From Lichenibacterium minor (GTDB taxonomy: Bacteria; Pseudomonadota; Alphaproteobacteria; Rhizobiales; Beijerinckiaceae), in NCBI RefSeq assembly GCF_004137685.1, contig NZ_QYBB01000029.1, positions 1 to 56,199 of the forward strand: a stretch of 56,199 bases of DNA, in the 5' to 3' direction. A program made the position numbers and the translations under genes. The notes below the pieces were generated by a model. That model made no database searches and was not told the origin of the DNA. It saw nothing but the letters and a program-made list of their open reading frames with translations. This document shows, one piece after another, positions 1-9,119 of this stretch (the stretch's first letter is position 1; each line of letters starts with the position of its first letter).

Positions 1-1329
1 CGCCACCTGCTCGGGCTCATCAACGACGTGCTCGACCTGTCGAAGATCGAGGCCGGCCGCATGACCGTCGAGGCCGTGCCCTTCGCGGTGGCGGCGATGA
101 TCGACGAGGTCGTGGCGGCGGCGACGCCGCTCGTCGCCAAGAAGAACAACCGCCTCGTGCTGGCGCTGCCCCCCGAGCTCGGCTCCATGCACACCGACGA
201 GGTGAAGGTGCGCCAGTGCCTCCTCAACCTCATCGGCAACGCCGCGAAGTTCACCGAGAACGGCACCGTCACGCTGCGCGCCGCGCGCGTCCGCGACGGC
301 GACGAGGACTGGCTGTCCTTCTCGATCGAGGACACCGGCATCGGGATGACGCCCGAGCAGCTGTCGAAGCTGTTCGGGCGGTTCGTGCAGGCGGACGAAT
401 CCACGACGCGGCAGTTCGGCGGCTCCGGCCTCGGCCTGTCGATCACCCGCGCCTTCTGCCGCAAGCTCGGCGGCGACGTGACGGTGGACAGCGTCCACGG
501 CCGGGGCTCGACCTTCACGATCAGCCTGCCGGCGCGGCTCGGCGACGGGATCGCCGACGACGGCGACGACGCTCCGGCCGCCGCGGCGGCGCGCGGCGAC
601 CTCGTGCTGGTGGTCGACGACGATTCGGCGGCGCGCGACCTCCTCACCCGCTTCCTGGAGCGGGAAGGCTTCGCGGTGAAGACCGCGCGCGACGGCCGGG
701 AAGGCTTGGCGCTGGCGCGGCAGTACCGTCCCAAGGTGGTGCTGCTCGACGTCGAGATGCCGGGCATCGACGGCTGGGGCATGCTCCAGGCCCTGCGCTC
801 CGACCCGACGCTGCACGAAACGCCGGTGATCATGATCTCGGTGCTGCACGAGCGCAGCGTCGGCTTCGCCATGGGGGCGAACGAGTACCTGACGAAGCCG
901 ATCGACTGGGCGCAGCTGAAGCGCGTGATGGAGCGCTTCGAGGACGGCAGCACCGGCCGGCGCGTGCTGGTGGTCGACGACGAGCCCGACGCGCGCGGTT
1001 GGGTCGGCGCCATGCTGTCCCGCGACGGCTGGTCGACCGACATCGCCGTCAACGGCCAGGACGCGCTCGACAAGGTCGACCGCGCCATGCCGGACCTCAT
1101 CATCCTCGACCTGATGATGCCGGTGATGGACGGCTTCGCCTTCCTGCGCGCGCTCCGGGCGCGGCGGGACGCCGACGCCGTCCACGTCGTGGTGCTGACG
1201 GCCAAGGAGGTGACGCGCGCCGAACGCGCCGACCTCGAGCGCAGCGTCGACCGCGTGCTGCAGAAGGGCAGCCTGAAGCTCGACGAGCTGCGCGAAGAGT
1301 TGAGCCGCCTCGTTCCGGAAACGAGGTGA
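1..1329 (+). CDS. Hybrid sensor histidine kinase with two receiver domains (5' end outside window)
   Basis: Only the C-terminal part is visible; the frame is open from base 1. The first residues are the end of the HisKA dimerisation helix (NDVLDLSKIEAG). An HATPase domain follows, with N box NLIGNAAKF, G1 DTGIGM and G2 GGSGLGLS. Two receiver domains come next, with phosphoacceptor aspartates in VVLLDVEMPG and LIILDLMMPV. The layout and wording closely match the kinase at 31511-34396, so the two are paralogues and the missing part probably holds PAS/GAF sensing modules. The second receiver ends in QKG where KP is usual. Likely a soluble phosphorelay kinase; its signal cannot be read here. Confidence 0.93.
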   Translation, partial: RHLLGLINDVLDLSKIEAGRMTVEAVPFAVAAMIDEVVAAATPLVAKKNNRLVLALPPELGSMHTDEVKVRQCLLNLIGNAAKFTENGTVTLRAARVRDGDEDWLSFSIEDTGIGMTPEQLSKLFGRFVQADESTTRQFGGSGLGLSITRAFCRKLGGDVTVDSVHGRGSTFTISLPARLGDGIADDGDDAPAAAAARGDLVLVVDDDSAARDLLTRFLEREGFAVKTARDGREGLALARQYRPKVVLLDVEMPGIDGWGMLQALRSDPTLHETPVIMISVLHERSVGFAMGANEYLTKPIDWAQLKRVMERFEDGSTGRRVLVVDDEPDARGWVGAMLSRDGWSTDIAVNGQDALDKVDRAMPDLIILDLMMPVMDGFAFLRALRARRDADAVHVVVLTAKEVTRAERADLERSVDRVLQKGSLKLDELREELSRLVPETR

Positions 1330-1460
1330 GCGAAGGCGGCCTCGCGCCCTCCCTCGTGCGGAGGAGTTCCACGAGGCCCCGCCGCCCTCCGACAGGCTGA
1401 GGGGGCAGGGGCGCCCCCCGCCCATGAGGAGAGGAGGGGCCGTTCAGGCCGCCGTCGGTG

Positions 1461-1682
1461 TCAGTGGGCCGTGGCGCCCGTTTCGCGCTTGGCGCGGATG
1501 AGCGTGCGGCACCGCTCGTCCGCCTGCTTCAAGCGCTGGCGCGCCAGCCTGCACTGCTTGCGGTATTCCGTCCGACCCAGGATGGAGCGGCGCTCCTCGG
1601 GCAGGCTTTTCCACCAATGTTCATTGCGGGACGCGGCGGACAGCTCCTGTTGCGTCTTGGTCCATTCGGCGTGCCAATCCAT
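1461..1682 (-). CDS. Small hypothetical protein, 73 aa
   Basis: The protein begins MDWHAEWTKTQQ and is rich in Trp, Arg and Gln, with a highly charged C-terminal helix (RLARQRLKQADERCR). The open frame continues upstream, but that part is arginine/proline-rich shadow translation, so the internal ATG at 1682 is preferred. A weak GGGGA lies about 10 bases before it. No known family recognised. It lies downstream of the PHA-system gene on the same strand. Confidence 0.5.
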   Translation of the reverse strand: MDWHAEWTKTQQELSAASRNEHWWKSLPEERRSILGRTEYRKQCRLARQRLKQADERCRTLIRAKRETGATAH

Positions 1683-1789
1683 GGCGCTCGATCCCCGGCG
1701 AAGTGTCTTCGCGGCGGTGGCCGCAAAGGCGATGCCAGGGATCCCGGTGACGGGCGGACCGTCGCGATCGACGGGCCGCGGTGGCGGCG

Positions 1790-2101
1790 CTACTTCTTTT
1801 CGAGCAGCAGCTGGCCCTTGGACTGGATCAGCCCCTGCGCCTTCTGCGCCAGCATGGCCAGCATCCAGGGCAGCTCCACGGCCAGCATGACGTGGTCTTC
1901 CGCGACGTCGATCTTGCCCGACACGGTTTGGCCGATGGCGCTGATGCGGAAGTCGAGGTGCTGGCCCGTCCAATGGTTGTCCAGCACGGCGAACTTGCCC
2001 GCGTATTGCTCCTTCAGCTGCTCGATCCCCGTCCGGAGCCGGCGCTGGGCTTCCGCGGCACCGAGCTGGTGCGGGATGGAGACGACGAGCGGCTTGGTCA
2101 T
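1790..2101 (-). CDS. Polyhydroxyalkanoic acid system family protein
   Basis: This 103-residue protein matches, by recognition, the small family annotated as polyhydroxyalkanoic acid system protein (PHA_gran_rgn). Its features are an N-terminal MTKPLVVSIPHQLG strand with a helix holding EAQRRLRTGIEQLK, a central DNHWTGQHLDFRISAIGQTVSGKIDV sheet, and a C-terminal helix ending LLLEKK. Members are found with phasins and PHA synthases and are thought to act at the granule surface. Two phasins lie about 20 kb away in this window, which fits a PHA-storing organism. Full family length; the exact role is inferred. Confidence 0.8.
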   Translation of the reverse strand: MTKPLVVSIPHQLGAAEAQRRLRTGIEQLKEQYAGKFAVLDNHWTGQHLDFRISAIGQTVSGKIDVAEDHVMLAVELPWMLAMLAQKAQGLIQSKGQLLLEKK

Positions 2102-2170
2102 GGAAGGGTTTCCGGCGGACAGCGACGCGGCCTGATATGGGGAGGCCCGGCGCCTTTCACACCGGCCCCG

Positions 2171-2377
2171 TCAGGCCGCCCCGACCGCGCCCTGCCGGGG
2201 CATGCGCCGCCGAAGGTCCTCGTCCTGCCGCATGAGGCGGCGCAGGAGGTCGTGGGCGGCGCGCCCGTCGAGGCCGCGCCGGTCGAGTTCGTCGATGAGC
2301 CGGAGCTGCTGCTCGATGAGGAAGCGGACGTTCCCGAATTCGCGCGCCATCATGCCGTCGTCACCCGTGCTGAGCAT
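2171..2377 (-). CDS. Small hypothetical protein, 68 aa
   Basis: Starts at the ATG at 2377 (MLSTGDDGMM) inside a much longer shadow frame. The body is helical and highly charged (IEQQLRLIDELDRRGLDGRAAHDLLRRLMRQ), with an amphipathic pattern that suggests a small coiled-coil or helical-hairpin protein. It is the next gene downstream of the hybrid kinase at 2509-5814 on the same strand, with about 130 bases between them, so it may be cotranscribed. Family not recognised. Confidence 0.5.
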   Translation of the reverse strand: MLSTGDDGMMAREFGNVRFLIEQQLRLIDELDRRGLDGRAAHDLLRRLMRQDEDLRRRMPRQGAVGAA

Positions 2378-2508
2378 GGCGGACCCCGCCGAAGGACCGG
2401 TACGCACGGAGATTTGTCCGCAAAGCCTTAAAGATGGCTTCGCCATGCCGCCGGGCGGGGCGTCCCCGCGCGGGACGGGGGGCGGGAGCGGCGGCGCGGC
2501 CCGCGCCG

Positions 2509-5500
2509 TCAACCCTCGGTGCGACCGATCATGGCCCGGATGCGCTTCGCCAGCGCGTCGACCGCGAAGGGCTTGGTCATCATCTGCATGTCGGGGTCGA
2601 GGTGGCCGCTGCCGAAGGCGGCGTTCTCGGCATAGCCGGTGATGAACAGCACCTTTAGGTCGGGCCGTGTGGCCCGCGCTTCCGCGGCGAACTGGCGGCC
2701 GTTCATGCCCGGCAGCCCGACGTCGGTGACGAGCAGGTCGATCCGCGCCCCGGAGCGCACCACCTCGAGGCCCGACGGCCCGTCGGGCGCCTGCAGGGCG
2801 GCGTAGCCGAGGTCGCCCAGCACGTCGAGCACGAGGTCCCGCACCGTCGCGTCGTCCTCGACGAGCAGCACCGTTTCGCCGGCCTCCGCCCGCGGGACGC
2901 CTTCGACCGGATCGGTGGCGGCCGGCTCGTCGACGCCCCGGAAGCGCGGCAGGAACAGCTTGATGCTCGTGCCCTGGCCCGGCTCCGAGTAGATCTTGAT
3001 GTGGCCGTCCGACTGCTTGACGAAGCCGTAGATCATCGACAGCCCCAGCCCGGTCCCCTGGCCGATCGGCTTGGTGGTGAAGAACGGGTCGAAGGCGCGC
3101 GCCACGACCTCGGGCGGCATGCCGGTCCCCGTGTCGCTCACCGACACCACCACGTAGGGGCCGGGCGCCACGCCCGGCTCGCGCGCCACATAGGCGTCGT
3201 CGAGCGTCGCGTTGGCGGTCTCGATGGTCAGCCGCCCGCCGTCCGGCATGGCGTCGCGCGCGTTGATGGCGAGGTTGAGCAGGGCGTTCTCGAGCTGGTG
3301 CGGGTCGCACAGCGTCGGCCACAGGTCGGGCGTTTCGACGCTCTGCAGCACCACGCTCTCGCCCAGCGTCCGGCGCAGCAGCTCTTCCATGGCGCGCACC
3401 AGCGCGTTGGCGTCCACCGCCTTGGCTTCGAGCGGCTGGCGGCGCGAAAAGGCGAGCAGGCGGTGCGTGAGGGCGGCGGCGCGGTTGGCGGACGCCAGCG
3501 CCAGCCCGGCGTAGCGTTCCAGCGTGTCGGTGCGGCCCTGGGCGAGGCGCTTCTGCATCAGCGCAAGGGAGCCGATGATGCCGGTCAGCAGGTTGTTGAA
3601 GTCGTGCGCGATGCCGCCGGTGAGCTGGCCGATGGCTTCCATCTTCTGCGCCTGGCGGAGCTGCTCCTCGACGCTGCGCTGGGCCGTGATGTCGCGCGAG
3701 ATGCCGATCAGCATCTGGCCTTCGCCGCCGTCGATGGCGAGCGGCGCCAGCACGCTTTCCGCCGTGCGGGTTTCGCCCCCGACTTCGATCGTCACCTCGT
3801 ATTGCACGGGCTCGCCCGACGCCGCGCAGGCGAGGGCGCGCTCGTTCAGCGGGTCGTCCGGCCCCGTCACGGCGGCCACGTCGCGGCCGACGATCTCGCC
3901 GCCGTCGCGGCCCAGGAAGGCTTCCGCCGCGGCGTTGGCGGCCTCGAACACCGCCCGCCCGTCGCGGCCGACCCGGATCAGCAGGATGGACGCCGGGGCA
4001 TTCTCGAACAGGATGCGAAAGCGCGCTTCGCTCGATGCCAGCTCGGCGGTGCGCTGCACGACGCGGGTTTCCAGCGTAGCGTTGAGGTCGAGCAGGGCGG
4101 CCTCGGCGCGGGCGCGCTCCAGGGCTTCCCACATGCGCGACGCCACCTCGCCCACCAGCGCGATCTCTTCCGCGCTCCACGGATGCGCCTCGGCCCGGCC
4201 GGCCGTCAGCACGCCGCGCAGCCGCCCGTCGCGGATCAGCGGCACCGCCACCACGGTGGCGAGACCGCGCGTCAGCGCTTCGACGTCGGTTTCGAAGACG
4301 GCCGTCAGGCCGCGCCGAAGGTCCTCGACGCTGGATGCGCCCAGCGCGGCGAAGGGCAGGGTGCCGACGAGCGGCGCCGTCCCGGGCTGGGCCCAGCCGG
4401 TGTCGAAGGCCAGCGCGTCGTCCCCCGACACCTCGCCGTAGCCCGCGCGGGCGGCGTGGAGCTGCCGCCCCAGGGCTTCGGCGGTGGTTTCGGTGATCTC
4501 GGCGGCGTCGACCGCTTCGCGCAGGCGGTCGCCGAGCACGAGCAGGAAGCTTTGCCGCGCCTGGTTGCGGCGCAGGATGGCGGCCGCGGCGATCCGCTCC
4601 AGCGCGTCCCAGGAGCGCGTCGCCACGTCTTCGACGAGCGCCACCTCCTCGGGCAGCCACCGACGGGGGGGAGCCGCGGCGACGTGGAAGAGGGCCCGCA
4701 GGCGGCCGTCGCGCACCAGGGGCACCGCCAGGCCGGCACTGCCCGCGCCGTCCGACGCCACCACGGTCATGCCGCCTTCCAGGTCGGCCCGGCGCCCCAG
4801 CGCCAGCCGGTCGAGCGCCACGCCGCGGCCGGGGGGCGTCGCGGCGAGCCCGTCGACGCGCGACCATTCGGCTTCCACCGTGGCGTCGTGGTGGGCGAGG
4901 TCGATCTCGGCGTAGATGACACGCGCGGCGCCGATGTCGCGCCCCAGCGCCGCCACCGCGTGGGCGATGACGTCGCGGCGGTCGGACGCCGAGCGGAACG
5001 TGTCGGCGAGCCCGAGCAGCAGGGCCTGGCGGTTTTCCACCGCCCGCCGCCAATCGAGCGGCTCGGTGCGGCCGTGCCACCGGGACGGGGCGCCCGAGCC
5101 GTCGCGCATGCGCTCCGCGCGGGACCGCATCCAGCGATAGGAGCCGTCGCCCGTGCGGATGCGGTGCTCGACGTCGTAGGGGTGGCCGGACGCGATCGCG
5201 CCCGCCCAGGTTTCGACCGTGCGCTCCAAGTCCTCGGGATGGACGACCCGGTGCCAGCCGTCGCCGCCGCCTTCCGCCTCGGGAAGGCCGGTCAGGCCGA
5301 ACCAGCGGGGGCTCGGGCCGTCGAAGGTCCCATCGGGGGCCGCCGACCAGCTCGCGCCGCGGAGCGCCGTGTCGAATCCCGATTCGGGGCGGGCGCCGAC
5401 GTCCTCGGACGCGAGCGTCACGACGACGCCCGCCGCGGCGCCGGAAGCGTCGCTGACGGCGGCCGCGCTGAACCCGGCGGACCGGGCGGCGGCGGCCCGC

Positions 5501-5814
5501 CCGGCCTGCACCGCGCCCACGAGGTCGGCGACCTCCGGCCAGCTTTCGCCCGCCGGGCGCCCGAGGCGGTCCGCCGGCGGGCAGGGCAGCAGCGCCGCGA
5601 AGGCGTCGTTGAAGATCGCGATGCCGTCGCCGCCCCAGAAGCTCGCCATGGGGGCCGGCGACAGGAGCAGGGCGTCGACGACGCCCGTCCGGTGCGCGGG
5701 CCAGTCCCGCCGGTCGCCGAGGGGGGTGCCGTCCCACGGAAAGGCGCGCACCAGGGCCGTCATGTCCCCGGGCGCTCCGGGGGCGCCCCCCGATCGGGGC
5801 TGGGAACGGCTCAT
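2509..5814 (-). CDS. Hybrid sensor histidine kinase (PAS-GAF-GAF-PAS-HisKA-HATPase-REC)
   Basis: 1101 residues from the ATG at 5814, chosen because the longer frame upstream reads as non-coding. There are no clear membrane spans, so it is probably cytosolic. Order: degenerate PAS (about 50-130), PAS fold with RTGDGSYRWMRSRAE (about 155-255), two GAF-like modules (about 265-410 and 420-570), a PAS (about 595-715), HisKA with GGIAHDFNNLLTGI and phospho-His H737, HATPase (DTGTGM, GTGLGLSM), and a receiver with D1031 and K1081. The HDFNNLL type H box is common in soluble hybrid kinases. The signal is unknown; the tandem GAFs could bind a small ligand or a chromophore. Confidence 0.93.
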   Translation of the reverse strand: MSRSQPRSGGAPGAPGDMTALVRAFPWDGTPLGDRRDWPAHRTGVVDALLLSPAPMASFWGGDGIAIFNDAFAALLPCPPADRLGRPAGESWPEVADLVGAVQAGRAAAARSAGFSAAAVSDASGAAAGVVVTLASEDVGARPESGFDTALRGASWSAAPDGTFDGPSPRWFGLTGLPEAEGGGDGWHRVVHPEDLERTVETWAGAIASGHPYDVEHRIRTGDGSYRWMRSRAERMRDGSGAPSRWHGRTEPLDWRRAVENRQALLLGLADTFRSASDRRDVIAHAVAALGRDIGAARVIYAEIDLAHHDATVEAEWSRVDGLAATPPGRGVALDRLALGRRADLEGGMTVVASDGAGSAGLAVPLVRDGRLRALFHVAAAPPRRWLPEEVALVEDVATRSWDALERIAAAAILRRNQARQSFLLVLGDRLREAVDAAEITETTAEALGRQLHAARAGYGEVSGDDALAFDTGWAQPGTAPLVGTLPFAALGASSVEDLRRGLTAVFETDVEALTRGLATVVAVPLIRDGRLRGVLTAGRAEAHPWSAEEIALVGEVASRMWEALERARAEAALLDLNATLETRVVQRTAELASSEARFRILFENAPASILLIRVGRDGRAVFEAANAAAEAFLGRDGGEIVGRDVAAVTGPDDPLNERALACAASGEPVQYEVTIEVGGETRTAESVLAPLAIDGGEGQMLIGISRDITAQRSVEEQLRQAQKMEAIGQLTGGIAHDFNNLLTGIIGSLALMQKRLAQGRTDTLERYAGLALASANRAAALTHRLLAFSRRQPLEAKAVDANALVRAMEELLRRTLGESVVLQSVETPDLWPTLCDPHQLENALLNLAINARDAMPDGGRLTIETANATLDDAYVAREPGVAPGPYVVVSVSDTGTGMPPEVVARAFDPFFTTKPIGQGTGLGLSMIYGFVKQSDGHIKIYSEPGQGTSIKLFLPRFRGVDEPAATDPVEGVPRAEAGETVLLVEDDATVRDLVLDVLGDLGYAALQAPDGPSGLEVVRSGARIDLLVTDVGLPGMNGRQFAAEARATRPDLKVLFITGYAENAAFGSGHLDPDMQMMTKPFAVDALAKRIRAMIGRTEG

Positions 5815-6496
5815 CGCGCGAGATCGTCCTTCATGGTGTTCGATCGGGCGCGAAGCCCGGCCCTGCGTGACACGCTCTAGCGGATCGGAGCGGCGCACGC
5901 ATCCCACATCCGCGGGACGGCGGACGTGCGGTTCGGACCACGAGGGGGAGGGATGGGTCGGCGGGGCCCGAGGGTCGATGGCACCGCCACCCCGGTTCGA
6001 ACCGGGACCTCGAAACCCGCGATCCGAAGTTCGGTGTTTGTCCCGCCTCCGCCGACGATCGCCGACGTTTGCCGGCCGCTTCGGCCGCCCCGCCTCGCGC
6101 GGCGGCGGTCCGACCCGGACCCATCGGTCGATGGCCGCGGTCGATGGCCGCGATCGAGGGCGGCCCGGGCGGCAGGGGTCCGCGCATGCGACGACATCGT
6201 GGACCGGGCACGGCTCGATCCGCAGTTCGCCCGCACCCCGGCGCGTCGGGCTCCGGCCGGGCCGGACGAAGGTGCGATCGCTTCGTCGACCTCGCGGTTC
6301 GGCCGGATCTGGCGCGCCGCTTCGGCGCGCTGTCGGTGGGGTGCAGGACGCTTGCCGCGACGTCGAGATGACGGAAAGCTGCGGTGTGGAGCATTCCCGG
6401 GATTACGGCGCCCGGAGCGGAAAAGCCGGCGAGGCCGCCTCGATGGTGAGCGGCCCCGGCCATGTCGTGCTGTCGAACCGCGCGACAGCGGAGCCG
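5815..6496. other. Intergenic stretch without a convincing gene
   Basis: About 680 bases between the kinase start and the EthD gene. Open frames here are arginine-rich and mutually overlapping, as expected from GC-rich non-coding DNA, and none has a recognisable domain. The only structure seen is the degraded tRNA-His 3'-end copy at 5979-6045. Confidence 0.6.
5979..6045 (-). repeat. Degenerate copy of the tRNA-His 3' end (possible old attachment site)
   Basis: The stretch around the CACCCCGGTTCGAAC core matches the island repeat at 7140-7189, with many transitions and one lost base. Resemblance continues a little past the tRNA part (a GTGTTT...TCCC run in both). On the minus strand it reads as the T arm and acceptor 3' strand of a tRNA ending in CCA, but one T-stem pair is broken and no 5' half exists. 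It is therefore not a tRNA gene. It looks like the scar of an older integration at the same tRNA. Confidence 0.6.
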
Positions 6497-6826
6497 TCAG
6501 TTCGATGAAGAAGACCCGACGAGGTCGCCGATGACCACCACGGGGTCCTTGTTGCTGAAGTTCGGCACGTCGCCGAACACCGGGCCGCCCTCGGCCGCGA
6601 CAGCCGAACGGAACTGGTCGGCCGTGTCGAAATCCAGGGTGCAGATGACGCTGTAAGCGGGTTTGCCGCCGAACGGCGTCCCCACGGCCTTCAGGACGCG
6701 CCAGCCCTTGATGCCGAAAGGCTTGAACTTCTCGTCGACGAGCGGCAGGTGCTTGGTCAGGTAATAGTCGAGGTCGAACGTCGCGTCGTCGACGTTCTCG
6801 TAGAGTACTGTGATCGTGGTCGCCAT
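6497..6826 (-). CDS. EthD family reductase-like protein
   Basis: 109 residues, from an ATG preceded by a good GGAGG at 6826. The sequence has the ferredoxin-like alpha/beta barrel features of the EthD family: MATTITVLYEN strand, DLDYYLTKHLPLVDE (the family's YY..H.P motif), GIKGWRVLKAV, and a C-terminal strand DPVVVIGDLV. EthD-type proteins are small cytosolic dimers; EthD itself is needed for ethyl tert-butyl ether breakdown, but most members have no known function. It stands alone between a relic attachment site and the left end of the island, so it may belong to an older insertion. Confidence 0.85.
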   Translation of the reverse strand: MATTITVLYENVDDATFDLDYYLTKHLPLVDEKFKPFGIKGWRVLKAVGTPFGGKPAYSVICTLDFDTADQFRSAVAAEGGPVFGDVPNFSNKDPVVVIGDLVGSSSSN

Positions 6827-7139
6827 CTCGGCCTCCAGCCTGCTCGACCGATTCTGGCAAGACATGTGCCGTGCACGGTTCCGGAGTCTGCCGTCACCCG
6901 GCAGAATGCCTGCGGGGCGGAGCGGTCCACGCTGGAACGGCCATGTGTCGGAGGCGAGGCGCGGGCGCGCCGAAGTCGAGGGCGCCCTGTGCAGGCAGGT
7001 CGTGTCGAACCGGGTGAAACGGACCCGCATGCGGGGGAAGCATCGGCCCCATCGCCGCAACGTCGATCGGCGAGATCCGAATTGTCGTTCCCAGGCCGCA
7101 TCGGCTCGATCCTGGATCGACCGCTCAGCGTCAGGAGGA
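6827..7139. other. Non-coding stretch left of the island
   Basis: Open frames run through this segment on both strands, but none shows domain-like sequence or a good start signal. It lies between the EthD gene promoter side and the left attachment repeat. Nothing further is recognised. Confidence 0.5.
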
Positions 7140-7189
7140 AATGGTACCACCACCCCGGTTCGAACGGGGGACCTCTAGATCCACAATCT
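7140..7189 (-). repeat. Left attachment site core (tRNA-His 3' fragment)
   Basis: 50 bases identical to 21675-21724. On the minus strand the copy holds the 3' half of the anticodon arm, the T arm, the acceptor strand and ACCA of tRNA-His. Identity stops on the left at 7139 and on the right at 7190. It has no D arm, so it is a fragment created by integration. Confidence 0.93.
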
Positions 7190-7318
7190 GAGAGTTTTGT
7201 GTTTTCCCACGTTTTCCCGTGATCGCCTGTGTTAGCTAAGTGGCTTGAATAACTTCGATTTCGGCGGCTACGGCTATTTCGCGCCATGTCGGGAAAACTC
7301 GGGAGATTTCCGCCTCCC

Positions 7319-7337
7319 GCTTACATGGCGCTTACAC
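7319..7337 (+). repeat. Integrase arm-type site candidate, left end
   Basis: GCTTACATGGCGCTTACAC holds two copies of GCTTACA separated by TGGC. The same 19 bases recur at 21611-21629 in the same orientation. It sits 130 bases inside the left core and 11 bases before the integrase start. A 6-bp hairpin (CGGGAG/CTCCCG, 7300-7319) touches it. Paired repeats like this near both ends resemble arm sites of tyrosine integrases; binding is inferred. Confidence 0.6.
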
Positions 7338-7347
7338 CGGAGCCGCC

Positions 7348-8649
7348 ATGCCCAAGCTCACGAAGCGCGTCGTTGATATGGCGGTGGCGGGACCAGCACA
7401 GGCCTTCACCTGGGACAGCGAGGTCAAGGGCTTCGGGCTGCGCGTGACGCCGGCCGGGGTGAAGTCCTACGTCCTGAGCTACCGTGACGCGGGCGGGGAG
7501 ACCCGGCGCATCACGATCGGCAAACACGGGTCGCCCTGGACCTGCGAGACGGCGCGGACCAGAGCCATCGAAGCGTTGCGCGGCCTGACCGACGGCATCG
7601 ACCCCCGCGCTGCCAAGATCGAGCGCCGAACGGCGGCGACGGTGGCGGATCTCGTCGAGATCTACCTGGCGGAGGGCCCAGCGGAGAAGCCAAACAAAAA
7701 GGCGTCGACCTGGGCTTTCGAGACGTCGAGCCTGCGGAGGCATGTGGTGCCGCTGCTCGGCGACCGGCCGACGAAAGCGTTGACGGCGGCCGACGTGTCG
7801 CGAATGCAGGCCGACATCGCGGCCGGGAAGACGGCAGCCGACATCAAGACCGGAAAGCAGGGCAGGGCGATCGTGAAGGGCGGCAAGGCCGTGGCTGGCC
7901 ATGCCACGGCGGTCCTATCGATCATGCTGTCCTTCGCTGTCCGGCGAAAGCTCATCACGACCAACCCCGCGATCGGCGTGGAGAAGCTGAAGCCGAAGGC
8001 GCGCGAGCGGTTCTTGAGCGTGTCCGAGGTGGTGGCGCTGGCGGACGCCCTTGCGACGCTGGAGGCCGAACAGGCGATCAGCCCCACGATGGCCGCAGCG
8101 ATCCGGCTTCTGACGCTGACGGCCTGCCGGAAAAGCGAGATCACGGGCCTTCGATGGGCGTGGGTCGATCTCGGGCGATCATGCCTCCGGCTTCCGGACT
8201 CGAAGACGGGCGCCAAGGTCGTCCCGCTCGCCGCAGCGGCCGTCGAGTTGTTGGCGAGCCTGCCCCGTACCTCGGCCTTCGTGCTGCCCTCGGCGAAGAC
8301 GGAAGGGCCCATCGTGGGCCTGCAGAAGACGTGGAATGCTGTTCGGACACGGGCCACGACACTGGCCCGAGCGCGTGCCGTCGAGGCGGTCAAGCCTGCC
8401 GACGAGGCGCCGGACTTCACGGCGCTGCGGATGCACGATCTCCGGCACTCCTACGCTTCTTTCGCGGTCGAGGACGGAGGTTCGCTCTACATCGTCGGCA
8501 AGGTGCTCGGCCATGCGCAGGCCAGCACGACGCAGCGCTATGCCCATCTCCGGGACGATCCGCTGAAGGCCGTGGTGGACCGCACAGGCGAGAAGATCGC
8601 CGAAGCGATGCGCGAAGGTGCTGCGAGAGAGCGGTTGTCTAATCGCTGA
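7348..8649 (+). CDS. Tyrosine site-specific integrase of the island (P4-like)
   Basis: 433 residues. The N-terminal DUF4102-type arm-binding domain (about 1-90) has FTWDSEVKGFGLRVTPAGVKSYV. A core-binding SAM-like domain follows (about 95-215), then the catalytic domain. Visible catalytic residues are R261 (TACRKSE), K286 region (SKTGAK), H363 and R366 (HDLRHSYAS), H389 (LGHAQ) and nucleophile Y398 (QRYAHL), so it looks active. GGAG precedes the ATG. It should catalyse integration into and, with a helper, excision from the tRNA-His 3' end. It lies at the island end away from the intact tRNA. Its 3' end overlaps the convergent RHH gene by 11 bases. Confidence 0.96.
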   Translation: MPKLTKRVVDMAVAGPAQAFTWDSEVKGFGLRVTPAGVKSYVLSYRDAGGETRRITIGKHGSPWTCETARTRAIEALRGLTDGIDPRAAKIERRTAATVADLVEIYLAEGPAEKPNKKASTWAFETSSLRRHVVPLLGDRPTKALTAADVSRMQADIAAGKTAADIKTGKQGRAIVKGGKAVAGHATAVLSIMLSFAVRRKLITTNPAIGVEKLKPKARERFLSVSEVVALADALATLEAEQAISPTMAAAIRLLTLTACRKSEITGLRWAWVDLGRSCLRLPDSKTGAKVVPLAAAAVELLASLPRTSAFVLPSAKTEGPIVGLQKTWNAVRTRATTLARARAVEAVKPADEAPDFTALRMHDLRHSYASFAVEDGGSLYIVGKVLGHAQASTTQRYAHLRDDPLKAVVDRTGEKIAEAMREGAARERLSNR

Positions 8650-9082
8650 CGGGTTCGTCGCTGTCGCGCTTGGGGGGCATGTAGCCCAAGAGCTTCAGCT
8701 TTTTGGGATCGCCAATCAGGCCTTCGATGGCCTCGTGCATGGCATCGCGGATCTCGGCGCGCAGATCGAGCTGGGCGCTCTCGCCATTATGTGGCGCGAT
8801 GAGTGAGAAGCTGTCCGCCACGCGGGCGACGATCTCGTCGAGCGCGCTACGGCCATTGAGCCGGGCGGCGGCATCCACCCGCTCGCGAACTCGCTCTGGC
8901 AGGCGTACTAAGACCCTTTCCACCTGAGTGTCCTGGATTAGCCAAGCTTCGAGTGCTTTGACGGCTTCGGCGTTGGCGCTTCGCCCATTCGCGCGCGCGA
9001 CCTCGTTGAGGCGATCTCGCATGCCATCCGGTGTTCGAACGACGATGCGGTCGACGAGATCGCTGGGCTTTCTGTCATCCAT
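8639..9082 (-). CDS. Arc-type regulator with two tandem ribbon-helix-helix domains
   Basis: 147 residues. Two RHH units are visible in one chain: DRIVVRTPDGMRDRLNEVARANGRSANAEAVKALEAWL (about 11-48) and ERVLVRLPERVRERVDAAARLNGRSALDEIVARVADSF (about 55-92). Each has the alternating strand residues that read DNA and the NGRS turn. RHH proteins bind as dimers, so one chain could act as a built-in dimer. A C-terminal tail (about 95-147) of unknown fold follows. It is divergent from the single-RHH gene at 9198, and the 115 bases between them hold four palindromic boxes. Likely autoregulated repressor of the divergent module. Confidence 0.85.
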   Translation of the reverse strand: MDDRKPSDLVDRIVVRTPDGMRDRLNEVARANGRSANAEAVKALEAWLIQDTQVERVLVRLPERVRERVDAAARLNGRSALDEIVARVADSFSLIAPHNGESAQLDLRAEIRDAMHEAIEGLIGDPKKLKLLGYMPPKRDSDEPVSD

Positions 9083-9119
9083 CCGGCCACCATGCTGTCG
9101 CGGCGACAGGAGGTAAATT

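Noticed and set aside
2171..5737. Very long minus-strand frame of 1188 codons
   Set aside because: Arginine/proline-rich shadow of the hybrid kinase; only its last 68 codons (from the ATG at 2377) look real.
3001..5880. 959-codon plus-strand frame opposite the kinase
   Set aside because: Mirror frame of GC-rich coding DNA; composition and lack of any motif show it is not a gene.
5979..6045. Possible second tRNA gene
   Set aside because: Only the 3' half is present, one T-stem pair is broken and there is no D arm or anticodon stem.
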